Shown piece after piece: positions 1 through 14,281 of a stretch of DNA of 64,000 nucleotides. The translations under genes and the position numbers were made by a program. Below the pieces are notes generated by a model that saw only the letters and a list, made by a program, of their open reading frames with translations, was not told where the DNA came from and searched no databases. The DNA is from Symbiodinium sp. CCMP2592 (Eukaryota > Sar > Dinophyceae > Suessiales > Symbiodiniaceae): the NCBI GenBank assembly GCA_905221615.1, contig CAJNDT010003480.1, forward strand, positions 1 through 64,000. Reading direction: 5' to 3'. Position 1 is the first letter of the stretch. Each line of letters opens with the position of its first letter.

Positions 1-471
1 TTGCGCCGCCGGGTGTCTTTTTTGAGGGTCCGTCGTCGTCGCCATCGCGCCGTTGCAGTGGTCGTCATCGTTGCTTGTTGCCATCGCGGAAAACCCATTG
101 CCGAACTTGGTTCACTTGGTTCTGTTTGTGGATACTGTTTGTAGCTTCTCTTTGAAGCTCTTTTTAAACTACCGATGTGGTGCAGCGCAACGACATTGCT
201 TCTCCTTCTCCTGCTTCTATTCTCACTCGTATCTTAACCGTATCCTTACTCCAGTTCTGACTGCCCGCGCCGGTCGTCGCTTGTCGTCGTCTTTGCCCTC
301 CCTCTATCCTCACCCGCATTCCTTGCTGGTCGTCGCCTTGTCATCGCTCGTCGTCGCCGTCCGCGGTTCTCACCACCCAGTTCTACCGCAGTCCACCACC
401 CGCAGTCTAACTACCCGCGCCGATTCTCCCTCGTCATCGTCGCCCTCCTGCTTCCATTCTCACCAGTACTA
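1..471. other. Left flank of the tandem array, no gene seen
   Basis: This stretch is rich in short CGTCGTC and TCCTCACC-like runs. A 156-codon open frame crosses it, but its translation is low complexity, has no recognisable motif, and runs into the first array copy. I treat it as non-coding. Confidence 0.5.
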
Positions 472-3400
472 TGGAGGGCCGACCTGGCGAAGCCAGAATT
501 GCTTGTGTTTTGCGGGCCTTTAAATGGGGTCGCCCGACAGCCCCATAACTGTGCAGCTTTGAGATCGTACAAAGACAGGGAATTTGTCCAGAGGTGACTC
601 TAGCATTTCTGAACAGAGCAGATCAAAGCCATGCAGAGTTATGGTTTCGAGAAGGTCGGCCGGAACAGATCATACAAGAGCAGCGGAATTTTCTGGAAGG
701 TATCTCTACCAGATCTGAACAGGACTTCTTGAGCTGTGCAGAGTTATGGTATCGAGAGGTGTGGCTGACGGTTCGGAATTTGTGCACGGTGCTTAACTCC
801 AAAACCCCCTCATGCACGATATGGGCTCACCCGGCTCTTGCCAGATCTTTTTTGCTCTTTTAGCAGAGACCCATTTGCAACCTTTCTTGCCTCTGCTTGC
901 TTCTGGTTGCATTTGCTGTTGCGAGACCGGCTGTTGCGTTCCCTCGCAAAGAAACAATCCGAACTGCACTTTTCGCTGTCGCACCGGAGGTTGCACCTCT
1001 CCTTCAAGTTCTTTTTTCTCGTTGATTCAGTTCCATCGTGCAATCGGAGTCCTGGAGTTGCGTGTCTCTTTTGCGCAGGAGGTGCATTCTGCAAACCTCG
1101 GATTTCAGAGGTCTTCCGCATCCCCGCGCAACACAGACCCGTGCGAGCTCTGCACCACAGGCCCGTGGCAGTTTCTGAAGTCTGGCAACATGCAGACGAG
1201 AGTTCTGCGCTCCAGAGACTGTTCGAGAAAGTGCCATTTGATCTTGTGTTTTCAGTCTGCCTGCTTTTTGATTCAGGTTAGTGACTGCACTCGTTTTGTC
1301 TCGTTTCGTTTTGCTTCGAATGCTTTTGGCTCCAGAAAAAAAATCAAGTGCCACACGTTCTGTTTCACATGAAGCGCCACGGCCTCACCCGTGCAAGGTA
1401 GGAGTTGAGAGTTCTCCCAGAACGTACCTGTGCATGCCTCTCGCCACACAGCCATCTGCCGTAGCACAGGTAGGGAGGAGCCATGGCAGCCCTCTCGGAA
1501 GACGCTCTGGTGCGTATCGCCACCTATATATCAGTGTACACATTACCGGTGTTTTTTCCGCAAAACAGGGCCCTACTAGGCCGAAAAACTGACCTTTTTG
1601 GACCAGATCCTGTTTGTCCCATCAGTCCGCCTGCAGCTCAAAGGTGGAAGTGTTCCACTTTGGGTGCGGACCAACTGCAGCACGCGCGGCTCCAAATCTG
1701 GGGTCGAACAATCTAAGCAATTTTGGCTTCGCTTGAGTGGCCCCCCTCTGTTCTCTCATGTCTGTCACTTCCACAGGCAAACTGTCTGTTGGAAATTCTG
1801 GTTGTTGGAGAATGATTTTTCCACCCTGGACGCCTGCCTGTGGGCGGGTCGCCTTGATGTAGCAGTCTGGAACGCACAGACGTGGGCTTGGGCCCCCAGA
1901 ATGAGGAATTCGCGACCCCAAAATAGGGGCCGCCAAGCGGCCCCGATTTTGGGGTCCTCTAGTTGCCAGTCAAAATATGTGAAAGGAGGTTGGCTGCATT
2001 TCGCGGCTCCTTTTCTGGGGCCGCGAGACGGCCCCATTTTTGGGGTCGCAAGTTTGATCCCTGCACCCACAGCGGCTGAATCTCGTCGGCTGCGCATGTC
2101 ATGAGGTAAGTTTGGGGAACGTCTGGTGGAGGACCGTTTGGAAGGTCGGGGCTTGTCCAAAGCAGCTGTGTGCTTGCCCTTGTTGCTGCTGCTGCTGCTG
2201 CAGCCAGCGGAATGCAACTGTGGAGGGCCGACCTGGCGAAGCCAGAATTGCTTGTGTTTTGCGGGCCTTTAAATGGGGTCGCCCGACAGCCCCATAACTG
2301 TGCAGCTTTGAGATCGTACAAAGACAGGGAATTTGTCCAGAGGTGACTCTAGCATTTCTGAACAGAGCAGATCAAAGCCATGCAGAGTTATGGTTTCGAG
2401 AAGGTCGGCCGGAACAGATCATACAAGAGCGGCGGAATTTTCTGGAAGGTATCTCTACCAGATCTGAACAGGACTTCTTGAGCTGTGCAGAGTTATGGTA
2501 TCGAGAGGTGTGGCTGACGGTTCGGAATTTGTGCACGGTGCTTAACTCCAAAACCCCCTCATGCACGATATGGGCTCACCTGGCTCTTGCCAGATCTTTT
2601 TTGCTCTTTTAGCAGAGACCCATTTGCAACATTTCTTGCCTCTGCTTGCTTCTGGTTGCATTTGCTGTTGCGAGACCGGCTGTTGCGTTCCCTCGCAAAG
2701 AAACAATCCGAACTGCACTTTTCGCTGTCGCACCGGAGGTTGCACCTCTCCTTCAAGTTCTTTTTTCTCGTTGATTCAGTTCCATCGTGCAATCGGAGTC
2801 CTGGAGTTGCGTGTCTCTTTTGCGCAGGAGGTGCATTCTGCAAACCTCGGATTTCAGAGGTCTTCCGCATCCCCGCGCAACACAGACCCGTGCGAGCCCC
2901 GCACCACAGGCCCGTGGCAGTTTCTGAAGTCTGGCAACATGCAGACGAGAGTTCTGCGCTCCAGAGACTGTTCGAGAAAGTGCCATTTGATCTTGTGTTT
3001 TCAGTCTGCCTGCTTTTTGATTCAGGTTAGTGACCGCACTCGTTTTGTCTCGTTTCGTTTTGCTTCGAATGCTTTTGGCTCCAGAAAAAAGATCAAGTGC
3101 CACACGTTCTGTTTCACATGGTAGCGGACTCCGGAAGAGCTGTGAAGCGCCACGGCCTCACCCGTGCAAGGTAGGAGTTGAGAGTTCTCCCAGAACGTAC
3201 CTGTGCATGCCTCTCGCCACACAGCCATCTGCCGTAGCACAGGTAGGGAGGAGCCATGGCAGCCCTCTCGGAAGACGCTCTGGTGCGTATCGCCACCTAT
3301 ATGTCAGTGTACACATTACCGGTGTTTTTTTCCGCAAAACAGGGCCCTACTAGGCCGAAAAACTTTGACCTTTTTGGACCAGATCCTGTTTGTCCCATCA

Positions 3401-6400
3401 GTCCGCTTGCAGCTCAAAGGTAGAAGTGTTCTAGCTGCTGTGTCTGGAACGCCTGTTCGGCCAGTGCCGCGGACGTCCACTTTGGGTGCGGACCAACTGC
3501 AGCACGCGCGGCTCCAAATCTGGGGTCGAACAATCTAAGCAATTTTGGCTTCGCTTGAGTGGCCCCCCTCTGTTCTCTCATGTCTGTCACTTCCACAGGC
3601 AAACTGTCTGTTGGAAATTCTGGTTGTTGGAGAATGATTTTTCCACACTGGACGCCTGCCTGTGGGCGGGTCGCCTTGATGTAGCAGTCTGGAACGCACA
3701 GACGTGGGCTTGGGCCCCCAGAATGAGGAATTCGCGACCCCAAAATAGGGGCCGCCAAGCGGCCCCGATTTTGGGGTCCTCTAGTTGCCAGTCAAAATAT
3801 GTTAAAGGAGGTTGGCTGCATTTCGCGGCTCCTTTTCTGGTGCCGCGAGACGGCCCCAGTTTTGGGGTCGCAAGTTTGATTCCTGCACCCACAGCGGCTG
3901 AATCTCGTCAGCTGCGCATGTCATTGATTGTATTGACTTTGGGGAGCGTCTGGTGGAGGAACGTTTGGAAGGTCGGAACTTGTCCAAAGCAGCTTTGTGC
4001 TCGCCCTTAAAAGTGCTGCAGCCAGCGGAATGCAACTGTGGAGGGCCGACCTGGCGAAGCCAGAATTGCTTGTGTTTTGCGGGCCTTAAAATGGGGTCGC
4101 CCGACAGCCCCATAACTGTGCAGCTTTGAGATCGTACAAAGACAGGGGAATTTTTGCAGAGGTGACTCTAGCATTTCTGAACAGAGCAGATCAAGCCATG
4201 CAGAGTTATGGTATCGAGAAGGTCGGCCGGAACAGATCATACAAGAGCGGCGGAATTTTCTGGAAGGTATCTCTACCAGATCTGAACAGGACTTCTTGAG
4301 CTGTGCAGAGTTATGGTATCGAGAGGTGTGGCTGACGGTTCGGAATTTGTGCACGGTGCTTAACTCCAAAACCCCCTCATGCACGATATGGGCTCACCCG
4401 GCTCTTGCCAGATCTTTTTTGCTCTTTTAGCAGAGACCCATTTTCAACATTTCTTGCCTCTGCTTGCTTCTGGTTGCATTTGCTGTTGCGAGACCGGCTG
4501 TTGCGTTCCCTCGCAAAGAAACAATCCGAACTGCACTTTTCGCTGTCGCACCGGAGGTTGCACCTCTCCTTCAAGTTCTTTTTTCTCGCTGATTCAGTTC
4601 CATCGTGCAATCGGAGTCCTGGAGTTGCGTGTCTCTTTTGCGCAGGAGGTGCATTCTGCAAACCTCGGATTTCAGAGGTCTTCCGCGTCCCCGCGCAACA
4701 CAGACCCGTGCGAGCCCCGCACCACAGGCCCGTGGCAGCTGAAGTCTGGCAACATGCAGACGAGAGTTCTGCGCTCCAGAGACTGTTCGAGAAAGTGCCA
4801 TTTGATCTTGTGTTTTCAGTCTGCCTGCTTTTTGATTCAGGTTAGTGACTGCACTCGTTTTGTCTCGTTTCGTTTTGCTTCGAATGCTTTTGGCTCCAGA
4901 AAAAAGATCAAGTGCCACACGTTCTGTTTCACATGAAGCGCCACGGCCTCACCCGTGCAAGGTAGGAGTTGAGAGTTCTCCCAGAACGTACCTGTGCATG
5001 CCTCTCGCCACACAGCCATCTGCCGTAGCACAGGTAGGGAGGAGCCATGGCAGCCCTCTCGGAAGACGCTCTGGTGCGTATCGCCACCTATATATCAGTG
5101 TACACATTACCGGTGTTTTTTCCGCAAAACAGGGCCCTACTAGGCCGAAAAACTGACCTTTTTGGACCAGATCCTGTTTGTCCCATCAGTCCGCCTGCAG
5201 CTCGAAGGTGGAAGTGTTCCACTTTGGGTGCGGACCAACTGCAGCACGCGCGGCTCCAAATCTGGGGTCGAACAATCTAAGCAATTTTGGCTTCGCTTGA
5301 GTGGCCCCCCTCTGTTCTCTCATGTCTGTCACTTCCACAGGCAAACTGTCTGTTGGAAATTCTGGTTGTTGGAGAATGATTTTTCCACACTGGACGCCTG
5401 CCTGTGGGCGGGTCGCCTTGATGTAGCAGTCTGGAACGCACAGACGTGGGCTTGGGCCCCCAGAATGAGGAATTCGCGACCCCAAAATAGGGGCCGCCAA
5501 GCGGCCCCGATTTTGGGGTCCTCTAGTTGCCAGTCAAAATATGTGAAAGGAGGTTGGCTGCATTTCGCGGCTCCTTTTCTGGGGCCGCGAGACGGCCCCA
5601 TTTTTGGGGTCACAAGTTTGATTCCTGCACCCACAGCGGCTGAATCTCGTCAGCTGCGCATGTCATTGATTGTAATGACTTTGGGGAGCGCCTGGTGGAG
5701 GACCGTTTGGAAGGTCGGAACTTGTCCAAAGCAGCTGTGTGCTCGCCCTTAATAGTGCTGCAGCCAGCGGAATGCAACTGTGGAGGGCCGACCTGGCGAA
5801 GCCAGAATTGCTTGTGTTTTGCGGGCCTTTAAATGGGGTCGCCCGACAGCCCCATAACTGTGCAGCTTTGAGATCGTACAAAGACAGGGAATTTGTCCAG
5901 AGGTGACTCTAGCATTTCTGAACAGAGCAGATCAAAGCCATGCAGAGTTATGGTTTCGAGAAGGTCGGCCGGAACAGATCATACAAGAGCGGCGGAATTT
6001 TCTGGAAGGTATCTCTACCAGATCTGAACAGGACTTCTTGAGCTGTGCAGAGTTATGGTATCGAGAGGTGTGGCTGACGGTTCGGAATTTGTGCACGGTG
6101 CTTAACTCCAAAACCCCCTCATGCACGATATGGGCTCACCCGGCTCTTGCCAGATCTTTTTTGCTCTTTTAGCAGAGACCCATTTGCAACATTTCTTGCC
6201 TCTGCTTGCTTCTGGTTGCATTTGCTGTTGCGAGACCGGCTGTTGCGTTCCCTCGCAAAGAAACAATCCGAACTGCACTTTTCGCTGTCGCACCGGAGGC
6301 TGCACCTCTCCTTCAAGTTCTTTTTTCTCGCTGATTCAGTTCCATCGTGCAATCGGAGTCCTGGAGTTGCGTGTCTCTTTTGCGCATGAGGTGCATTCTG

Positions 6401-9400
6401 CAAACCTCGGATTTCAGAGGTCTTCCGCGTCCCCGCGCAACACAGACCCGTGCGAGCCCCGCACCACAGGCCCGTGGCAGTTTCTGAAGTCTGGCAACAT
6501 GCAGACGAGAGTTCTGCGCTCCAGAGACTGTTCGAGAAAGTGCCATTTGATCTTGTGTTTTCAGTCTGCCTGCTTTTTGATTCAGGTTAGTGACCGCACT
6601 CGTTTTGTCTCGTTTCGTTTTGCTTCGAATGCTTTTGGCTCCAGAAAAAAGATCAAGTGCCACACGTTCTGTTTCACATGGTAGCGGACTCCGGAAGAGC
6701 TGTGAAGCGCCACGGCCTCACCCGTGCAAGGTAGGAGTTGAGAGTTCTCCCAGAACGTACCTGTGCATGCTTCTCGCCACACAGCCATCTGCCGTAGCAC
6801 AGGTAGGGAGGAGCCATGGCAGCCCTCTCGGAAGACGCTCTGGTGCGTATCGCCACCTATATATCAGTGTACACATTACCGGTGTTTTTTCCGCAAAACA
6901 GGGCCCTACTAGGCCGAAAAACTTTGACCTTTTTGGACCAGATCCTGTTTGTCCCATCAGTCCGCCTGCAGCTCAAAGGTGGAAGTGTTCTAGCTGCTGT
7001 GTCTGGAACGCTGTTCGGCCAGTGCCGCGGACGTCCACTTTGGGTGCGGACCAACTGCAGCACGCGCGGCTCCAAATCTGGGGTCGAACAATCTAAGCAA
7101 TTTTGGCTTCGCTTGAGTGGCCCCCCTCTGTTCCTCTCATGTCTGTCACTTCCACAGGCAAGTCTGTTGGAAATTCTGGTTCTTGGAGAATGATTTTTCC
7201 ACACTGGACGCCTGCCTGTGGGCGGGTCGCCTTGATGTAGCAGTCTGGAACGCACGGACGTGGGCTTGGGCCCCAGAATGAGGAATTCGCGACCCCAAAA
7301 TAGGGGCCGCCAAGCGGCCCCGATTTTGGGGTCCTCTAGTTGCCAATCAAAATATGTGAAAGGAGGTTGGCTGCATTTCGCGGCTCCTTTTCTGGGGCCG
7401 CGAGACGGCCCCATTTTTGGGGTCACAAGTTTGATTCCTGCACCCACAGCGGCTGCATCTCGTCAGCTGCGCATGTCATTGATTGTAATGACTTTGGGGA
7501 GCGCCTGGTGGAGGACCGTTTGGAAGGTCGGAACTTGTCCAAAGCAGCTGTGTGCTCGCGCTTAATAGTGCTGCAGCCAGCGGAATGCAACTGTGGAGGG
7601 CCGACCTGGCGAAGCCAGAATTGCTTGTGTTTTGCGGGCCTTAAAATGGGGTCGCCCGACAGCCCCATAACTGTGCAGCTTTGAGATCGTAAAAAGACAG
7701 GGAATTTTTCCAGAGGTGACTCTAGCATCTCTGAACAGAGCAGATCAAGCCATGCCATGCAGAGTTATGGTATCGAGAAGGTCGGCCGGAACAGATCATA
7801 CAAGAGCGGCGGAATTTTCTGGAAGGTATCTCTACCAGATCTGAACAGGACTTCTTGAGCTGTGCAGAGTTATGGTATCGAGAGGTGTGGCTGACGGTTC
7901 GGAATTTGTGCACGGTGCTTAACTCCAAAACCCCCTCATGCACGATATGGGCTCACCCGGCTCTTACCAGATCTTTTTTGCTCTTTTAGCAGAGACCCAT
8001 TTGCCAACATTTTCTTGCCTCTGCCTTGCATTTGCTGCCAGACCGGTTGTTGCGTTCCCTCAAAAAGAACAGTTCGAACTGCACTTTTCGCTGTCGGAGG
8101 TTGCACCTCTACTTCAATTTCCCTTTTTGCTCTTTGATTCAATTCCATCGTGTAATCGGAGTCTTTTATTGCTTCATGGTTGCGTGTCTCTTTGCGCAGG
8201 AGGTGCATTCGGCTGTCACAAACCACAGGCGTTGCTCAGCAATTCCGCACCCCGCGCAACACAGACCCGTCTCCTCCCCCGCACACAGCCCCGTGGTGGT
8301 TTCTGAATTTCTGGAAACATGTGGACGAGCAGGACGCTGTTTGTGTCAACTGGCATTTGATTTTTGGTGTTTTTCAGTCTGCTTCAAACTGTTAGAAGTG
8401 CTGCTTGAGTCAGATTACTGACAACACTCATTTTGTCTCGTTTCCTTTTGCTTTACGAACTTGCTTTTGGCTCAGAAAAAGATCAAGCTGCCACACGTCT
8501 GTTTCACATGAAGCGCACGGCCTTCACCCGTGCAAGGTAGGAGTGAGGTTTTCAGAAGTTACCCTGGTGCATGCATCTAGGCCACACCGCCATCTGCAGT
8601 AGCCACAGGTAGGGAGGAGAATGGCAGCCCTATCGGGAAGACGCTCTGGGCGTACGCCACCTCTATTATCAGTGTACACATTTTACCGTGTTTTTTCCGC
8701 AAAAAGGGCCCTACTAACTAGGCCGAAAAATGACCTTTTTGGACCAGATCCTGTTTGTCATCCGTCCGCCGAGCCTCCAAGGTGGAAGTAGTGTTCCCAC
8801 TTTGGGTGCGGACCAACTGCAGCACGCGCGGCTCCAAATCTGGGGTCGAACAATCTAAGCACTTTTGGCTTCGCTTGAGTGGCCCCCCTCTGTTCTCTCA
8901 TGTCTGTCACTTCCACAGGCAAACTGTCTGTTGGAAATTCTGGTTGTTGGAGAATGATTTTTCCACACTGTACGCCTGCCTGTGGGCGGGTCGCCTTGAT
9001 GTAGCAGTCTGGAACGCACAGACGTGGGCTTGGGCCCCCAGAATGAGGAATTCGCGACCGCAAAATAGGGGCCGCCAAGCGGCCCCGATTTTGGGGTCCT
9101 CTAGTTGCCAGTCAAAATATGTGAAAGGAGGTTGGCTGCATTTCGCGGCTCCTTTTCTGGGGCCGCGAGACGGCCCCATTTTTGGGGTCACAAGTTTGAT
9201 TCCTGCCCCCACAGCGGCTGAATCTCGTCAGCTGCGCATGTCATTGATTGTAATGACTTTGGGGAGCGCCTGGTGGAGGGCCGTTTGGAAGGTCGGAACT
9301 TGTCCAAAGCAGCTGTGTGCTCGCCCTTAATAGTGCTGAAGCCAGCGGAATGCAACTGTGGAGGGCCGACCTGGCGAAGCCAGAATTGCTTGTGTTTTGC

Positions 9401-12400
9401 GGGCCTTTAAATGGGGTCGCCCGACAGCCCCATAACTGTGCAGCTTTGAGATCGTACAAAGACAGGGAATTTGTCCAGAGGTGACTCTAGCATTTCTGAA
9501 CAGAGCAGATCAAAGCCATGCAGAGGTATGGTTTCGAGAAGGTCGGCCGGAACAGATCATACAAGAGCGGCGGAATTTTCTGGAAGGTATCTCTACCAGA
9601 TCTGAACAGGACTTCTTGAGCTGTGCAGAGTTATGGTATCGAGAGGTGTGGCTGACGGTTCGGAATTTGTGCACGGTGCTTAACTCCAAAACCCCCTCAT
9701 GCACGATATGGGCTCACCTGGCTCTTGCCAGATCTTTTTTGCTCTTTTAGCAGAGACCCATTTGCAACATTTCTTGCCTCTGCTTGCTTCTGGTTGCATT
9801 TGCTGTTGCTAGACCGGCTGTTGCGTTCCCTCGCAAAGAAACAATCCGAACTGCACTTTTCGCTGTCGCACCGGAGGTTGCACCTCTCCTTCAAGTTCTT
9901 TTTTTCTCGTTGATTCAGTTCCATCGTGCAATCGGAGTCCTGGAGTTTGCGTGTCTCTTTTGTGCAGGAGGTGCATTCTGCAAACCTCGGATTTCAGAGG
10001 TCTTCCGCATCCCCGCGCAACACAGACCCGTGCGAGCCCCGCACCACAGGCCCGTGGCAGTTTCTGAAGTCTGGCAACATGCAGACGAGAGTTCTGCGCT
10101 CCAGAGACTGTTCGAGAAAGTGCCATTTGATCTTGTGTTTTCAGTCTGCCTGCTTTTTGATTCAGGTTAGTGACCGCACTCGTTTTGTCTCGTTTCGTTT
10201 TGCTTCGAATGCTTTTGGCTCCAGAAAAAAGATCAAGTGCCACACGTTCTGTTTCACATGGTAGCGGACTCCGGAAGAGCTGTGAAGCGCCACGGCCTCA
10301 CCCGTGCAAGGTAGGAGTTGAGATTTCTCCCAGAACGTACCTGTGCATGCCTCTCGCCACACAGCCATTTGCCGTAGCACAGGTAGGGAGGAGCCATGGC
10401 AGCCCTCTCGGAAGACGCTCTGGTGCGTATCGCCACCTATATATCAGTGTACACATTACCGGTGTTTTTTTCCGCAAAACAGGGCCCTACTAGGCTGAAA
10501 AACTTTGACCTTTTTGGACCAGATCCTGTTTGTCCCATCAGTCCGCCTGCAGCTCAAAGGTGGAAGTGTTCTAGCTGCTGTGTCTGGAACGCCTGTTCGG
10601 CCAGTGCCGCGGACGTCCACTTTGGGTGCGGACCAACTGCAGCACGCGCGGCTCCAAATCTGGGGTCGAACAATCTAAGCAATTTTGGCTTCGCTTGAGT
10701 GGCCCCCCTCTGTTCTCTCATGTCTGTCACTTCCACAGGCAAACTGTCTGTTGGAAATTCTGGTTGTTGGAGAATGATTTTTCCACACTGGACGCCTGCC
10801 TGTGGGCGGGTCGCCTTGATGTAGCAGTCTGGAACGCACGGACGTGGGCTTGGGGCCCCAGAATGAGGAATTCCCGACCCCAAAATAGGGGCCGCCAAGC
10901 GGCCCCGATTTTGGGGTCCTCTAGTTGCCAGTCAAAATATGTGAAAGGAGGTTGGCTGCATTTCGCGGCTCCTTTTCTGGGGCCGCGAGACGGCCCCATT
11001 TTTGGGGTCACAAGTTTGATTCCTGCACCCACAGCGGCTGAATCTCGTCAGCTGCGCATGTCATTGATTGTAATGACTTTGGGGAGCGCCTGGTGGAGGA
11101 CCGTTTGGAAGGTCGGAACTTGTCCAAAGCAGCTGTGTGCTCGCCCTTAATAGTGCTGCAGCCAGCGGAATGCAACTGTGGAGGGCCGACCTGGCGAAGC
11201 CAGAATTGCTTGTGTTTTGCGGGCCTTTAAATGGGGTCGCCCGACAGCCCCATAACTGTGCAGCTTTGAGATCGTACAAAGACAGGGAATTTGTCCAGAG
11301 GTGACTCTAGCATTTCTGAACAGAGCAGATCAAAGCCATGCAGAGTTATGGTTTCGAGAAGGTCGGCCGGAACAGATCATACAAGAGCGGCGGAATTTTC
11401 TGGAAGGTATCTCTACCAGATCTGAACAGGACTTCTTGAGCTGTGCAGAGTTATGGTATCGAGAGGTGTGGCTGACGGTTCGGAATTTGTGCACGGTGCT
11501 TAACTCCAAAACCCCCTCATGCACGATATGGGCTCACCCGGCTCTTGCCAGATCTTTTTTGCTCTTTTAGCAGAGACCCATTTGCAACATTTCTTGCCTC
11601 TGCTTGCTTCTGGTTGCATTTGCTGTTGCGAGACCGGCTGTTGCGTTCCCTCGCAAAGAAACAATCCGAACTGCACTTTTCGCTGTCGCACCGGAGGTTG
11701 CACCTCTCCTTCAAGTTCTTTTTTCTCGTTGATTCAGTTCCATCGTGCAATCGGAGTCCTGGAGTTGCGTGTCTCTTTTGCGCAGGAGGTGCATTCTGCA
11801 AACCTCGGATTTCAGAGGTCTTCCGCATCCCCGCGCAACACAGACCCGTGCGAGCCCCGCACCACAGGCCCGTGGCAGTTTCTGAAGTCTGGCAACATGC
11901 AGACGAGAGTTCTGCGCTCCAGAGACTGTTCGAGAAAGTGCCATTTGATCTTGTGTTTTCAGTCTGCCTGCTTTTTGATTCAGGTTAGTGACCGCACTCG
12001 TTTTGTCTCGTTTCGTTTTGCTTCGAATGCTTTTGGCTCCAGAAAAAAGATCAAGTGCCACACGTTCTGTTTCACATGGTAGCGGACTCCGGAAGAGCTG
12101 TGAAGCGCCACGGCCTCACCCGTGCAAGGTAGGAGTTGAGAGTTCTCCCAGAACGTACCTGTGCATGCCTCTCGCCACACAGCCATCTGCCGTAGCACAG
12201 GTAGGGAGGAGCCATGGCAGCCCTCTCGGAAGACGCTCTGGTGCGTATCGCCACCTATATATCAGTGTACACATTACCGGTGTTTTTTCCGCAAAACAGG
12301 GCCCTACTAGGCCGAAAAACTTTGACCTTTTTGGACCAGATCCTGTTTGTCCCATCAGTCCGCCTGCAGCTCAAAGGTGGAAGTGTTCTAGCTGCTGTGT

Positions 12401-12528
12401 CTGGAACGCTGTTCGGCCAGTGCCGCGGACGTCCACTTTGGGTGCGGACCAACTGCAGCACGCGCGGCTCCAAATCTGGGGTCGAACAATCTAAGCATTT
12501 TGGCTTCGCTTGAGTGGCCCCCCTCTGT
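472..12528 (+). repeat. Tandem array, seven copies of a ~1.75-1.82 kb unit
   Basis: Copies begin at the same internal point (TGGAGGGCCGACC) at 472, 2221, 4039, 5781, 7594, 9359 and 11179, giving periods of 1749, 1818, 1742, 1813, 1765 and 1820 bp. The seventh copy stops abruptly at 12528. Length alternates because copies 1 and 3 lack two blocks of about 24 and 47 bp (for example 3121-3144 and 3430-3476 in copy 2). Each copy has GC-rich hairpins such as the one at 1917-1955 and a conserved ATG in a strong GCCATGG context (1483, 3256, 5047, 6816, 10396, 12214). The frame after that ATG changes between copies through 1-2 base indels, so a long conserved protein is unlikely. Dinoflagellate genes are often tandemly arrayed, so a non-coding transcript or a 5' exon remains possible. 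Confidence 0.9.
7594..9358 (+). repeat. Fifth array copy, internally diverged
   Basis: This copy is close to its neighbours from 7594 to about 7980 and again from about 8800 to 9358. Between about 7990 and 8790 it carries many small indels and substitutions, and the strong-context ATG is lost (GAGAATGG near 8617). Such a mosaic suggests that an old diverged copy was partly overwritten by gene conversion from its neighbours, or that only the flanks are kept uniform. Confidence 0.8.
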
Positions 12529-14281
12529 AGTAAGCAATTGCGTGGTGCTTTCGTTGTCAAAGATCCAAGCCAACAAGTAGCTCTCGCCTGGATTGTGGGT
12601 TAGGAGCTCAGCGGCCTGTGGTCGCCTGGTGTGCTGCTGACTTCAGTGGTGCTAAAGTGCAGTGCAGGATCAGTTGCGAACTCAACTAGTTGTCCAGTCT
12701 CTGTGCAGCCTTCGCCTGCAATCCGGATTGATGAATCAGTGGTCTTGGCCACATGGTGTACTGCCCATGTCGGTGGCGCTAGTTGTGTGTAAAGGACCAG
12801 CTGGGAGATATGCAGCGGATACGAGTTTCTCGTGGTGCATTGGGGGCAGTTCTACGTGCCACTGTTTGGTCACTTCGGGCTCAGTGCCCGCTTTTTGTCA
12901 GGTGTGGAGTGCATCCCAGCTGCAGCAAGCCTCGTATTTTTCGTGTCCAGTGATGCCGATTTTTGTTCTGAGTATGGGTTTGTGGTAGTTCCGACCTTGA
13001 GGTGAAACCAATGGGGTGCATCATCAGCTTAGAGATGCGCTACAGATCCCAGTTTCTGATTCGGTTTTTTGCATGTGCTACAATCCCCGGGCGGGATCCG
13101 TGGTCACTTGAGGTGCTTGCGAATCTGGTTGTGAAGTCCGTGTAGCACAGGATCAGCTGCAAGATGTGTAGCGGATCCCAATATTGTGTGGTGCATTTGC
13201 TGAAATCTTAAGTGCAAGCTGTGTCACTTACAGTGCCGACTCTGGCAACTGAGCAGTCCTGGTAGGTGGATCAGTTGTCTGTGGTTACATGGTGTGCTGC
13301 TGCATCCAGTGGTCACTGTAGTGCTGTCCAGGATCAGTTGCGAGATGTTCAGCAGGTCCGAACTTCTTGTAGTGCATTTGTTGCAATTTTGTGTGCAGCT
13401 GCGTGGGCACTTGGGGTACAGCGCCGACTGGAGTTAGTGTGCAGAAAATTCAAAAATTCGCTTGCGTTTGCAGCAACCCTAGCTGGTTGTCCCATCCTCA
13501 GTGGTGCCGATTTTGACAGCAGTGGTACGCAGCATCAGCAGTGCTGCGTGTTGCAGTGTCCAGGTCATGATTTTGGATTTGCTACTATCCGTTTGACCCA
13601 TCCAGTGGTCACCAGCAGGGCTTCCGGCCTTGGTGGCAGGGGTATTGCGGTACAGGATCAGCTGCGAGATGTGCAACAACAGGTACAAAATCCTCGTGGT
13701 GCATTAGTTGCCATCCTGTGTGTACATGTATCGTTTGTGTGTGACGAACTGTACAAGTTATGAAGCTGGATCTAAGCTGTCATCCTTGGGTGGGATGTTT
13801 TGGTTTGAGAGGGTTGCGTCACACGGATCCGCGCTGCATCTATGTTAAGTACGTTTTCGTGTGACAGGGTTGTGTCACACAGATCCACGCCGGGTTCATA
13901 TTACGCACGTCTGCGTCTGCATGGGGCGAGCTGTGCTAGTTACAAAGATCTGTGCAGATCTATGTTAAATAGGATTGCGCGTGACGAGACGGTGAGCAGT
14001 TCATGATGTTGCGCTGTCCATGGTGGATCTGCGCACTTGACTAGGCACCCGATATACTCGTCGTCTCGCTCCGGTCATCAGGTGTACAGTGTACAGTCAT
14101 TCGTGTCACCCGGGAGGCGTCTTCCGGATTTTTCGGGCATTCTGCCAATCGTCACATGTGGCTAAGATTATCAGCCTTGATGGCCGCATTGGCCCGGTTC
14201 TTGCGCAGCAGGGGAACTCCGCTTCCTGCATCCAGCAAACAAGCTGTTTGGGAGACCGGTCTCCCAAGATTCAGGTGTGTT
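12529..14281. repeat. Degenerate short repeats, no gene seen
   Basis: A motif close to CAGGATCAGCTGCGAGATGT recurs in diverged form near 12664, 12799, 13148, 13328 and 13650. It is usually followed by a CGTGGTGCATTTGTTGC-like phrase, which points to a decayed tandem family of roughly 150-350 bp. From about 13800 to 14030 a second family appears, with GGGTTGTGTCACAC-type phrases near 13810 and 13866. The open frames here have no recognisable domain. Confidence 0.55.

Noticed and set aside
812..1372. Long open frames (up to 187 codons) recurring in each array copy on both strands
   Set aside because: They exist on opposite strands over the same bases, change length with small indels, lose frame between copies, and have no recognisable domain.
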